DNA of 64,000 nt from Martensiomyces pterosporus (GCA_025201845.1 MU603941.1:20312-84311), one strand, 5' to 3'. Counted from the first letter of the stretch, positions 11,001-22,723 are shown. Notes: generated by a model not told the origin, from the letters alone. Numbers and translations are program-made.

Positions 11001-11528
11001 GCCTGGCTTTCCCTCAAATAATGATGAACCAGACAGACGACAAAGCACATTGTCCACTGCGGCAAAGGGAAGGAGGGATTGGGGGTGTTGTGTGAAAGAT
11101 GTAGAGAAATAAGCAGTAGGATCTGAATCAAAAAGGACAGCGCCAAATAAGCTGCAGGTCGGGGAAAGTGCTTAAATTCCCAGCCAGCACCAGCACGGAG
11201 CACGGAGCCACAACGCTGTTTACAGAACACAACGCGCAAATCAATGAAACCTTGCTCCATTGCGGCCATCGGGCCCGATGCAGAGAGAGGGAAATCAATG
11301 GGCGGCGGCGGCTTGCTTACCTCTGTGCGAGTTTTCAAAAGTCTCGTGTAGAATGAATTCGACTTTCTTGACGTAGGGCAGCTGGGTGACGTTTGGAAAC
11401 CTAGGTCTCCCCTCCTGCAGCGTGCACGACCACGTCCGCAAACTGTATTCGACCTCACCGGCAACGACTGTGCGGCCGGTTTGACGGTGCTCTGTGTGGA
11501 CGGTCAGCAAGCCGTGAATGGTAGCCAT
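8024..11528 (-). CDS. YEATS-ET/AHD domain protein (TAF14/AF9-type chromatin reader)
   Basis: A three-exon gene: coding exons 11528-11321, 10576-10422 and 10312-8024, introns of 744 and 109 bp with GTAAGC and GTAAGT donors, 883 residues. The joins restore a continuous YEATS domain (residues about 1-125): YVKKVEFILHETFENSHR from exon 1, then VTSRAPFRVEEEGWGEF from exon 2, then HDLSFQEGETYNKTYPF and, from exon 3, KIPNPSAGLL. YEATS domains read acylated histone lysines. About 670 residues of Ser/Pro/Arg-rich, probably disordered sequence follow, with a (CAA)10 Gln run. The last 80 residues form an ET/AHD-like domain ending YACNLSTLKPEAIDRLWAF, as in TAF14 and AF9/ENL, which docks partner proteins. 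The order matches TAF14 and AF9, but yeast TAF14 is only about 244 residues. Likely nuclear, in a transcription or remodelling complex. Confidence 0.85.
8558..8587. repeat. (TTG)10 / (CAA)10 trinucleotide tract
   Basis: Ten TTG units on the plus strand encode Gln10 in the linker of the minus-strand YEATS protein. Confidence 0.9.
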
Positions 11529-12350
11529 TATGCATCAAGCGTGTGTGTGTGTCAAGCTGCTGCTGCTGCTGCTGTTTTGCGGGTGTTTGGAAAAGGCAAG
11601 CGCCGGCGTTTGGTATAGGCAAGCTGAGCGAATAAGTGTACAAATGAGGAACCTGAAATGGCGAACGCAAAGAGAGAGAAAAGCGGCAAGCGCTGTGATC
11701 CTCAGGTTTATGCACTCCTGCTTTGCCTGTTCGCTATCTGCTGCTAAGCGCTTCAAGAAATAGCAGGTGCTTCAAGAAACAGCAGGTGTTTCAGGAGCAG
11801 AGACAGGACGTGTGCTAGGAGAGGTGCCAAGCTTTTGTGCGTCTTCTATATTGCCTGAAAAGCGTGTGCCTGCTCTTTTTCCTACAAAAGCCCGTAAAAG
11901 GAATGCCTCGAGCAAATAAGAGCAAAAAAGCAAAAGCACATTTCAAACAAACAGGAGCAAAGGAAAGGAGGGAAAACAGGGTTTGGTAGAAGCACTTGGA
12001 GGATATATGTGCTCGCTCCCAACAGAGGCAAGTGCAGCAGCTGAGCGAGGCGGCTCTTGAGCAGTAGCAGCCCACCCACTGCGCAAGCTGCGGTGCTGCT
12101 GCCGCTGAGCTGAATTGGCCAAGAGGTGCTATTAATGCCGGCAACCGGAAGATGCCATTGGGCTCCCGCATAAAACAGGCACACAATCCGCTCTTTTGCC
12201 CGTTTGAGCCATGCTGTTCCTTGGCTCCGGCGGCTCCAGATCACACAGGCACCCGAGCACCCTCTCATGCAGCCTTTGGGCTGGGCTGCTGGCTGTGTTG
12301 CGCACACAATGGCTGGACTCCGGGCAAGCAGCAACCAAAACAAAAGCCTG
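11529..12350. other. Spacer upstream of the YEATS gene
   Basis: No gene is supported. The first bases are the YEATS leader on the minus strand, with a GCT/CTG tract at about 11556-11574. The remainder runs to the 3' end of arrestin-like gene 2. Frames on both strands are low-complexity shadows. Confidence 0.55.
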
Positions 12351-13683
12351 TTACATTATTGCTGCCGGACTAAAAATGCCGGACGCCAGAAAGCTGCCGG
12401 CAATCGGTGTCGCTGGCTCCTGAATGAACGGAGGTTCGTTGTCGTCATGGTTCGTCTCGAGCCCTTCCTCCTCCTCCTCCTCCTCCTCCTCCTCCTCGGC
12501 CGCACTCAACTCCTCCAATAAGGCAGCCTGCCCTCTGCCTCTGCCTCTGCCGCCCAGTCTGACCGCATCGGGCTGAGTGCTCGAGCTCAAAAGAACACGG
12601 TCAGCAAATGAGCTGATATACGACGGAAGATCGTATCCACACGCCACCCAATCGACAGGCAAAATGTGCAGCGGCGTAAACAGCCGCAAGCTGGTGCCAT
12701 GGCCAAGCTGATCGACAACGGCGATGACAAATGCCAGTCGATGACTAACAGTCACCAGGCCATGCCTGACGTCGTACTGGATCTTCCTATACGCCTCGGG
12801 AATTGGCAGCTCCATATCAAACGCCATCTGGTCGACAATCAGACTGCCAAACCACCCGCCGTACTCGCCATCGTTGGGCTTCAAGTACGTGCACGAGGCA
12901 ATATTTGACGTGCACTTTAGCCCGCCACCATTGGGCATCCGGGTCCGGGTCCGCTCCTCGAGAATAAAGCCGACCTTGGTCAGCTTGTACCCCTTCTCTA
13001 GAGCCCTTACCACACCTGTCACTCTGATATTTTGGCCGTCGCGCTGCACTCGGCTGCACCCCAGTGCACACATCTCGATGCGGTTCCGCCAAACCGCTGT
13101 CACATGGATGATGTCGTTGGCCAGAGACTCCCACACAGCGCCGAAATAAGGCACTCGCTTCACGGCTATCCGCTGGACTGCTGATCGCCGCGCGCCTCCC
13201 AGCGATCCGGTGAGCAGGGTGGCGCGCACCTCGTAGGACACGCGCTTGTACTCCGTGTGCATTGTCTCGCACAGATACCCTGGAAGCACAACCTGGAACA
13301 GGAACTCGTAAACACCCTTGCTCCAAACATTGCTACCGGGCTGTCCGATGTAGAGCACCTCGCCAAAAGCCACATGCTGGTTGTTGTGCCTGGACGCCCG
13401 CTTAAACGAGAGCCACTTGCTGCCTACCACTCAGCCATTTGCATCAGGAGAATCAAAGGATGTCAGCACAGTGTCGCGAATCAAGCAACACCCCTAGGGC
13501 GCGAGGCACACTTTTGTGCTTACTTTGTGTCGACTGGAACACGACTTGGAGCACTTTGATGCTTATCGGCACCTGGATAGTCACTATCACGCGCCCGCTT
13601 AGCAGGAACCCAGGCGACTCGTCAGGGCTCCCCTGCATAACAACGTCGCTTAGCGTAAAGACGTGGATGCCAGGCAGAATCAT
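12351..13683 (-). CDS. Arrestin-like protein 2 (no PPxY, poly-Glu tail)
   Basis: Two coding exons, 13683-13524 and 13423-12351, joined across a 100-bp intron (GTAAGC donor, TGGTAG acceptor, CTGAC branch-like site at 13462-13466 on the minus strand); 410 residues. The splice gives VVFQSTQSSKWLSF, matching the same place in the paralogues. N-terminus MILPGIHVFTLSDVVMQG and LLSGRVIV are family features, as are RALEKGYKLTKVGFILEE, IQYDVRHGLVTVSHRLAF and DLPSYISSFADRVLLSS. It differs from the other three copies: it has an intron, no PPxY motif is visible, and the tail carries an 11-residue Glu run from a CTC/TCC repeat. If it is a trafficking adaptor it must recruit its ligase another way. Frame and joins are convincing; function is by family only. 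Confidence 0.8.
12466..12499. repeat. CTC/TCC trinucleotide tract encoding poly-Glu
   Basis: An almost pure CTC repeat on the plus strand encodes a run of 11 Glu in the tail of arrestin-like protein 2. Confidence 0.85.
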
Positions 13684-15122
13684 GGCTAAGCAATAACGGG
13701 ACAGCAAATGCAGCGTTGTATAGGAGGTGCAGTTGATAGCAAGAAGCAAAAAAAAGAGGAGTGGTAGTGTAAGCTTTGCGACATTAGCCACAGGGGCATG
13801 GATTTAGAATCCACCAGCGCAAACGATGCCCCGGAGATGCATTTCATATATACGACTAGCTAATACTGCAGCCGCTCATTCGAGCCTTCACCACCCAGGC
13901 ACCACTGGAAAATGCAGCTGCAAAAGGTGTCCGTCTGGTCCAGAACATTGGGGGCCAAAGCTATGTGTGGATATTAAATGTAGGCTCACACCTGCCCCTA
14001 CTCGATCGAAATGCGCTGCTGCTAACTCGGTCCCTGCCAAGCTGCATATTAACCTGATCTGCCGACACTCGTGCTCCAATTGGCATCACGGGCACTATGG
14101 AGTCGTGAGTCGCCGAGAGCGATTTTATTTGTGAAGCCATATTAATTTCACGTCACACCCATCTCTACCCCCTCCCTTATCTTCTCCCTGGCATTAATGT
14201 CGAAGCCCAGGATCGAGACCAGGCCTCATACCAAAAAACCATGAAGACCCTTGTAGCAGGGTCGGCTAAGGAGCACAAACAATGCCATCAGAGCGACAGG
14301 AAACTAAGCAAACATGCGCTGCCCCACCCAGGTCAAGCCCATGACCGCTTCATTTGGAGGCCAAGCGAATGGCTAATCATAAGCATGCATTGATGTGAGC
14401 CACATACGGAAGATGGACGCGCGCAATAACGAATTCCAGGAAAGCTTGCCCATAGTGCTATCGGTGGCTGTGCTGCTCGTGTAGCTAGTGAAATAAAAAG
14501 GAGAAACCGTCGCTGCGAGGGGTGGTTTCTGAAACAACTCGAGACACTGCGGAATGTCTAAGCGGAACTAGATGACAGATGCTCCAGCGTGTGCTTCAGA
14601 CGAGGCAGCTAGAGCTCTTCACCAATGTGGCCAAGCAGGTAGATATGAGGCATGAGCGACTGCGGCAAGAATCTTTATGCGAGATTCTGGAAACCTGTGG
14701 CATGTCCCCGAAGAAGCTGGGGAGTAAGACTCGGGTACGTAGCTCATTATTCCTGTGCTCTCTTAGTCAGCCGTTTATACAACCATGCTGCACAGGCAAA
14801 TCCAACAATGCGACCATTTCAAGAGCCATGGTCCAACAAGGGCTGACCTTTGGGCCTGGTCTCCAGATCAAAATCAGCGCATTTGCCACCGTCAATAACC
14901 ACCTCATCGAAAATGGTGTGCCAGTGTACTACTGCTATATCCCAATGACTGGTGTGCAGTAAATGCTCATACACAGCGTGTATATACACATGTGAGCACA
15001 TCATGGTATGCAAGGGGGACGAGAAGAAGAGGTGCCTGAGCGTGCGACACTGCCCAGCACGCCTCTTGCTTTTGCACCAGTCTCATTATTTCTCCGAGCG
15101 TCTACTAGTTGATGTCGCCAAA
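13684..15122. other. Intergenic region with no supported gene
   Basis: About 1.4 kb between arrestin-like gene 2 and the secreted orphan. A 127-codon plus-strand frame at 14579-14962 and an overlapping minus-strand frame at 14819-15013 are open, but neither has a recognisable domain or convincing splice context; they might be relics or a lineage-specific gene. Confidence 0.45.
13845..13852 (-). promoter_or_regulatory. TATA box of arrestin-like gene 2
   Basis: TATATATG on the minus strand lies about 160 bases upstream of the ATG at 13683. Confidence 0.45.
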
Positions 15123-15599
15123 ATGAGGGCTTTTCACTACCTATCGATGCTGGCCACTATTTCGCCACTTGTGCTAGGCCTGCCAATCCCCCTGGCACCT
15201 GACAAAACACTCGAGCAGACGAAGCTGATCCGCACAGCACTGCCCCTGTTTGTCCTCGACTACCTCCAGGAAGCAGCAGCCGCCTACAAGTCTGTCCATG
15301 GCCACTTGATCCGCCTTGGCCAGGGTCTGTCGTCAGGCGTTATCAACTTGGCTGCCAAGCTGGACGACAAGCTTGACGCCAACCCACTGCCGCCGGCACC
15401 TGAAAAGAGCCAGAGGAGCGCAGATTCCTTGAGCCAGATGGACTACAGAGAGCTTGGCGTGCTTCTATCGGAACTCGACGAGTTCCTAGCGTCGCCAGAT
15501 GCGGCAGAGGTTAGCAGGCTGAGTGTGTTTTTCCATGCGCCTGCGTCTTTCGTGTCACACATCCGCGAACACTCTCCCCACAGCCAGGGTGGTTCTTAA
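15123..15599 (+). CDS. Small secreted protein of unknown function
   Basis: A 158-residue protein I do not recognise. The frame is open upstream to 14952, but the ATG at 15123 opens a good signal peptide (MRAFHYLSMLATISPLVLG, cleavage probably just after), so this start is preferred. The mature part is mostly predicted helix with few cysteines (ALPLFVLDYLQEAAAAYKS; YRELGVLLSELDEFLASPDAA), and then a short His/Ser-rich end. No enzyme motif is visible. It could be a secreted effector-like or cell-wall-associated helical protein; that is speculation. It sits directly upstream of the 35-bp repeat with TTCnnGAA sites. Confidence 0.6.
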   Translation: MRAFHYLSMLATISPLVLGLPIPLAPDKTLEQTKLIRTALPLFVLDYLQEAAAAYKSVHGHLIRLGQGLSSGVINLAAKLDDKLDANPLPPAPEKSQRSADSLSQMDYRELGVLLSELDEFLASPDAAEVSRLSVFFHAPASFVSHIREHSPHSQGGS

Positions 15600-15669
15600 C
15601 AAACAAGATTAGAAGCAGATATTTGCTATATTATAAACCATTGTTTCGGGAAAAGCTAACTACAAAGTG

Positions 15670-15763
15670 GGAATTAATGGTTCCAGAAGATGATGAACCC
15701 GGCTGGAATTAGTGTTTCCGGAAGGTGATGGAGCCAGCTGGAATGAATGATTCCAGAAAGCTA
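15670..15763. repeat. Tandem 35-bp repeat carrying three TTCnnGAA (heat-shock-element-like) sites
   Basis: Two full copies and one partial copy of a 35-bp unit begin at 15670, 15705 and 15740, each opening GGAAT. Each contains an inverted-pair core: TTCCAGAA at 15681-15688, TTCCGGAA at 15716-15723 and TTCCAGAA at 15751-15758. TTCnnGAA is the core dimer site of heat-shock factors. The array lies between the 3' ends of the secreted orphan and the HSF-domain gene, 73 bp upstream of a plus-strand TATA box. Confidence 0.75.
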
Positions 15764-15830
15764 GCGGCGGTTGCCAAACGCTGTCAGTGCTATTGTTGTC
15801 GGGATTACCTGCAACGTCAGAGCAGATACG

Positions 15831-15840
15831 TATATAAATA
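15831..15840 (+). promoter_or_regulatory. TATA box facing antisense into the HSF-domain gene
   Basis: TATATAAATA is followed by CT-rich sequence resembling the leaders of other genes here, yet the only thing downstream on this strand is the antisense of the HSF-domain gene. Confidence 0.45.
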
Positions 15841-15904
15841 CTTCGATGATCCTGCTTTCCCTGTCAGAGGTTCTTTAGCTTCGCAAGCACCCCCTTCGCT
15901 ATTA

Positions 15905-16696
15905 TTACAATACACTAGCTTCACACTTCGCTTCGCTCCCCCACTCAACACTATAAAGGCGCACGATATCCCGGTTGCTAGGGGCGCCTTTGCCCCTCCT
16001 CTTCACCCCCTTAACCTCCTCAGCATTACCACGCCGGAAGGCGGGGTGCGAAAAGACGGCCCAGCCGTCCTCGCCACCATTTCTCTGCCTACGGCGGCGC
16101 GCGTCGCTGTACCGCTGGAATCTGAAGTCGTTCAGGTTTTTCACAATCGACGCGTCGGAACGGGCCTTGATCCCATGCGCGCGGAGCTCCACCAGCAGCT
16201 GGTGTTCATCTCTGTATCGGAACGCCGTGCCACTCTGGTTCCACATGGCGCCACAGCTATTCCAAGGGCTGCTGACGACATTATACAGCGCCTCGGGAAA
16301 GCCCAGACTGCGTGTGAGCGCACGCGCGCTGGTGGGAGGGGTGAGGGAGGACCGTGCGGTGAGCAGGCCCCCAATCGGCCCACTGCCGATAGTGCTGTCA
16401 ACACCCGCTGGTGGTTGACTAGATACCTCGGCACTGGCGGCCTGAGGTGCCCGCATGTGTGGTGGCACCCCTTCCATCATGCGCTGGAACTGGTCCAACG
16501 ATATGTCAGCGAATAGCTCATCGAACTGCGTGTCTGTTGCCTGCTCCGCAACCATCGCAGGTGCCACTGGCGCTGTAGCAGCCACAGGAGCCATGGGCAG
16601 CCCAGCTGCGGGATATTGTGCGGAATCAAGACTCTGGCTGCACTGGGCGTTGGTAGCCGCAACCAGGTCGTCGAAGAGCGCACTATCGTTCGCCAT
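15905..16696 (-). CDS. Divergent HSF-type DNA-binding domain protein
   Basis: A 263-residue intronless protein. Residues 1-130 are Ala/Pro-rich with an acidic patch (FDELFADISLDQFQRMM) that could be an activation or interaction segment. Residues about 133-234 match the HSF-type winged helix: FPEALYNVVSSP, a central WNQSGTAFRYRD strand pair, the recognition helix SIVKNLNDFRF where canonical HSFs have SFVRQLNxYGF, and the wing/end VFSHPAFRRGN followed by VKRRGK. The usual coiled-coil trimerisation region after the DNA-binding domain is absent and the domain is C-terminal, so this is not an orthodox Hsf1; it is closer in layout to Sfl1/Skn7-like or lineage-specific HSF-fold regulators. Heat-shock-element-like repeats lie just beyond its 3' end. 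Confidence 0.75.
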   Translation of the reverse strand: MANDSALFDDLVAATNAQCSQSLDSAQYPAAGLPMAPVAATAPVAPAMVAEQATDTQFDELFADISLDQFQRMMEGVPPHMRAPQAASAEVSSQPPAGVDSTIGSGPIGGLLTARSSLTPPTSARALTRSLGFPEALYNVVSSPWNSCGAMWNQSGTAFRYRDEHQLLVELRAHGIKARSDASIVKNLNDFRFQRYSDARRRRQRNGGEDGWAVFSHPAFRRGNAEEVKGVKRRGKGAPSNRDIVRLYSVEWGSEAKCEASVL

Positions 16697-18077
16697 AGCT
16701 AAAGGAAGAAGAGTTATCTCGAAGGAAAGGTGAGGATCTCAGTCGAGAGGCAGGGCAGACGGCGGCGTTACATGGTCGGCAAAGCTGCTCCTGCATCCGC
16801 TGGGTTTCTCTGCTTCAAAGGTATCACCCCGGGCTTAAGCACCCGGCTCATTCAACGAGCAATACGATGCGAAATGCTTGGCTCTGCCAACTGTTCCTTC
16901 TTCATTGCGCTCGAATGCGTTGTTTTTGCTCGCAGGCCGTTTGCAAAAACATTTTGTGTCCAATATATTCAAATTTTATGAGAAGGAGTATAGTGCAAGG
17001 TTCCAAACGCCAATAGGCAGCAGCTGGTGGCAGACAGACACACAGCAAGCACTTGAAGCGCTCGTCGACCAGCCAAGTGAGGTGCTGCGCAGGAAAAAAG
17101 CAGCAGTGCAAGGGGCGAAAATGCCACTGCAAGAGCGCTGCAACTCGTTGCCTGCAACCACAGCAATGGAACACTTGTGGCAAGAGCTCCTACCGTGCGA
17201 ATCTCGTCGTCCACTCCACCTCCAGCGGTGCTATCTGGAAAGATGTGCAACATCTCATACACGTGTGCTTGGAAAGGCGAAAATATAAAGCAGGGCTGGG
17301 AGTGGGTTGGAAACCGCCCCCCTTGTGGAGGCCATATCAACAGCCTAGTTTTTCCATATGCATATTGTCACTCCAAAGTGATTCCTGAAACCGGGCTGTG
17401 TGTGCATCCTTGACCATCTGCCGCTTTTTGCCGCTGGCAGCTTTCCTGCGTTTTCAAGTCGTGTGCAAGCACGCCTGCCAAGATGTACGGCCAACCACAC
17501 ATGAGCGTGTTTCTCGCCACTTGCCCTTGCATTGTCTCCCCCAGCCTTTGCCGCTGGTTCAAGAAACAGACCAGGGCAATGCCTTGTAGGCGCCATATAA
17601 CCACTTGTGCCCCAGCTGATGCACGCCGGAAACCTTATTTGATGAGCCGGACAGAGCTGATGGTGCACACTCCATCTCCATGCGACGCGTTTCCTGAAAG
17701 AGGTGTCTGTCCACCACTTTCAGCACTCATCGACTGGTGCTACGTAAAGAGTAGGGCACCAGCTCGCAAGTCACCCTCGTACATGATGGAAATGCTGCAC
17801 GTCAAGAGAGAGAGAGAGAGAGAGAGAGAGAGGTGTTCTCTGAATGGCAGTCAGGAGGCCACAAGTTCCCCTAACTCAGAGGGCATTTTTCACCTAGATG
17901 AAACCGAATTGATCATCCGCTGAACTTTCCTTCCACCACACCCGAGACGCCCCTTTGCATTATTCTGTCCCTCCATCCGTTCCATCTTGGTAGCATAGGA
18001 GTCGGTTATATGTGCTGCATCTCCAACTGAGCAAAAGGTCCAGTTCACTCAAAAGAAAGGCAAGACAAGGCGGAAAG
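16697..18077. other. Intergenic region between HSF-domain gene and release factor
   Basis: About 1.4 kb with no supported gene, a divergent promoter region. It contains the (AG)14 tract listed separately. Open frames here are short and unlike any family I know. Confidence 0.55.
17805..17832. repeat. (AG)14 microsatellite
   Basis: Fourteen perfect AG dinucleotides. Confidence 0.95.
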
Positions 18078-19540
18078 ATGCTGAAGATAGCCTGCAGAGC
18101 ATCGCGGATGCTGTTGCTCACTATGCCTGAAAACCACGTTGGCAGGCAATGTGCAGCGTGTGTGGGGATGAAGCACAGCACCCGCCAGTATTCTGCAAGC
18201 AGCGCAGATCAGCAACATCGCTCTCAGGCTCAGTGGACTGCAGCCCAAAAGAGGTTTTCTGCCGCTTGTGGTCTACTACGCAGGGGAGAGGACAGCACCA
18301 CCACCACAGCCACCAAATTTAGGCAGCTATTGCTCCAAGCTAGCCAGATAAGCGATATGATCGACCTTGCCAACGAGATGAGCGACGCTGCTCTCAAGCA
18401 AGACCTGGTTGATGGCGACATCAGCCAGCTATGCGAAGCAGCAGATGCACTCAAAACAGAGATTCTGCTGCAGCGCGAGGAGGATGCCGATGCAGCGGTG
18501 ACAATTACGGCTGGTGCTGGCGGCAAGGACAGCTTTGACTGGACTCAGATGCTGGCTAATATGTACGCCCGCTGGTCAGAACGCAAGCGCTTCAAATGTA
18601 AGCTGCTGCTATGCATTCGCATACACACGTTCTTGCCTTGCGCTTCATTTCTTGGTGCTAATTCCAGCAGCACTTGGCGCCGATTTTTTGGTGTCTGGAG
18701 TGGATAGATGTGCCCATTGCCACGGTGTACGGCGACCCAGCTGGCTTCAGAAGCACGACTTTTCGCATCTCTGGCGAGTTTGCCTACAGCTGGCTGCAGG
18801 GAGAGTCGGGGATCCACCGCCTGGTCCGCATATCGCCATTTGACAGCAAGGTAAGACCATTCCAACAGCCAGCTAGCTACCCCTATCCCGCCGTACACGC
18901 GCTCTAATGCACAGGCCTGTGTGAACACCACCCCTCCTCGTTTTTGTAGGGAAAAAGGCACACATCGTTTGCCTCTGTGCTTGTCTATCCTATGGGCAGA
19001 CATGGTGGGGGCAGCAGCGAAAGAGCCGACATAGATATCACAGCAAAAGACCTGCACATTGATACATTCAGATCCAGCGGACCTGGTGGCCAGCATGTCA
19101 ACAAGACCGAAAGTGCTGTGCGAATCACACACGTTCCAACTGGCATAGTCGTCGAGGTAAGCAAGCACGCTGCATAGCACCACCGCCTCGATCGGCAAGA
19201 TAAGTATACTAGTTGTGCCTGACCGTTGGACTCTATGCCGGGAATGGGTTTGTAGTGCCAGAGCGGCAGGTCACAGATACAGAACCGGGCAGTATGCATG
19301 GATCTCCTCCACGCGCGGTTAAAGAAGGCCGAGGACGACAAGCGGCAGCGCGAAAGGGCTGAGGAGAGGGACCAGCTGCCTGACAACTCGTGGGGGTCGC
19401 AGGTGCGCTCCTACGTGCTTCACCCGTACCAGATGGTCAAGGACAGCCGCACCGGGTGCTCGACATCCCAAGTCGACTCTGTCTTGAGGGGCGAGATCGA
19501 CCAGCTCCTCTTGAGCCAGCTTGAGCAAAGCAGAAAGTAG
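18078..19540 (+). CDS. Organellar class-I peptide chain release factor, RF2 type
   Basis: Four exons, 18078-18597, 18708-18850, 18950-19156 and 19256-19540, with introns of 99-110 bp; 384 residues. The joins restore the bacterial RF2 pattern, including exact spacing between FK and AGFRS. In order: a basic N-terminus suited to mitochondrial import ([14 protein letters not shown]), a shortened domain 1, [41 protein letters not shown], and the catalytic loop [20 protein letters not shown] with GGQ. The codon-recognition tripeptide is SPF, the RF2 signature (UAA/UGA), not the P-x-T of RF1 and yeast Mrf1 (UAA/UAG). It should terminate translation in mitochondria. The start could instead be Met at 18165, still leaving a presequence. 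It is followed 191 bp later by a mitoribosomal protein gene on the same strand. Confidence 0.85.
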
Positions 19541-19731
19541 GCCCACTCGGCTCGCCTGGCCAGAGCATTGCAGTGATTGTGATTCCAAGCGGCTCGCGAG
19601 ATAAGGCTGCGGCTTTTCGCTGGTAGGCTTGCCTTGCGAGCCGCCAATAAATTTCTCTCTCTCCTTTGCGATGCAACCAAAAAATCCGTCTCGATTTGCT
19701 CTACTCCGTTCAATTCACATATAATACAAGC

Positions 19732-20220
19732 ATGTTCGGGCGCTTTGCATCGGTCACTCGGCAGCTCTCCACACGCCGCCCCACCCAAACCTCCTTTGTG
19801 GGCCGGGGACTCGAGGAGTTCTTTGAGAAGGGACAGCGGCTGCCCAAGTCGCGGGACCAGACAGGACGTGCGTGGTCGGCCAGCGAATTGCGGCAGAAGA
19901 GCTGGGAGGACCTGCAGAAGCTCTGGTACGTCATCCTCAAGGAGCGCAACATTCTGGCCAGCCAGACGGAGGAGACCAAGAGGCTCGGCATCCCCAGCCA
20001 GTTCTTTAGCAACAAGAGCCGCACCATCAAATGCAAAAAGTCCATGGCCCGCATTAAGACTGTCTTGAATGAGCGTCGCCTCGCGTGGGAAGTGGCAAAC
20101 AGCAAGTCCGAGGAGGCTGTAGGGAAGGCTACGCCGAAGCTGCGTGCACCGAAGAATAAGGCGGAGGCGACGGTAGCATCGGCAGAGCCGTCCAAAGCTC
20201 CTGAGACAGCCGCCGCATGA
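19732..20220 (+). CDS. MRPL4: Mitochondrial large-subunit ribosomal protein uL29m (MRPL47/MRPL4)
   Basis: A 162-residue intronless protein. The ATG at 19732 opens a mitochondrial-type presequence ([18 protein letters not shown]), so the longer upstream frame is rejected. The uL29m/MRP-L47 core follows: [46 protein letters not shown] and [13 protein letters not shown]. The Ala/Lys/Pro-rich end is a disordered extension. The protein sits near the exit of the mitoribosomal tunnel. The family match is strong over the whole central region; the symbol follows the yeast name. It lies just downstream of the release-factor gene, also a mitochondrial translation component. Confidence 0.9.
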   Translation: MFGRFASVTRQLSTRRPTQTSFVGRGLEEFFEKGQRLPKSRDQTGRAWSASELRQKSWEDLQKLWYVILKERNILASQTEETKRLGIPSQFFSNKSRTIKCKKSMARIKTVLNERRLAWEVANSKSEEAVGKATPKLRAPKNKAEATVASAEPSKAPETAAA

Positions 20221-20452
20221 GCACTCAGCAAACAAAAGCACACCCCAGCCCCACATATTTCTTACTAAAATACACTGTCTGAACCAGAAGCCGGAAAACA
20301 GCAGCGCTCCAGCATGTCTGGTGCTGTGACTTTGAAGCAAGGTGCTTGCTTTGACTTGTGAAAAGGTGCTGAAAAAAGGAGCAGCTAGGTGACTGGAAAC
20401 ATACAAAAGTGATGCGGCTCTCTCAAAGCCTCGGCGCGCGAGCCAAGGATAG

Positions 20453-22566
<2,114 letters not shown>

Positions 22567-22715
22567 TATCGTTGGTGGCAGTTGGGTCGGAGCAAGTGTG
22601 TGAATGTAAGCAAAGCAAAGAGCGTGCCGCGGGAGCAAATCAAGCAGAAAGCGAGAAAAGATGTGCTGATGCAGAAGAGCAGGGTGGCGGGGATGGCCGC
22701 GCGGCCACGCTGGGC

Positions 22716-22723
22716 CTTATAAA
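22716..22723 (-). promoter_or_regulatory. TATA box of PGI1
   Basis: TATAAGG within CTTTATAAGG on the minus strand lies about 150 bases upstream of the ATG at 22566. The rest of the 527-bp spacer to 23093 shows nothing else. Confidence 0.5.

Noticed and set aside
14205..14240. Possible tRNA B-box-like sequence on the minus strand
   Set aside because: The resemblance is weak, the loop length is wrong and no acceptor stem or A box could be found.
14579..14962. 127-codon plus-strand frame with an overlapping minus-strand frame
   Set aside because: Neither shows a known domain, leader or splice signals; kept only as a possible relic in the intergenic entry.
15725..16516. 263-codon plus-strand frame downstream of the TATA box at 15831
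   Set aside because: It begins upstream of the TATA box and is antisense to the HSF-domain coding sequence; no domain is visible. Only an antisense transcript, not a protein, is entertained.
18674..18707. Continuation of release-factor exon 2 upstream to the first in-frame AG
   Set aside because: AGs at 18667, 18670 and 18700 give the wrong phase; only the acceptor at 18707 restores frame and the 11-residue spacing to AGFRS.
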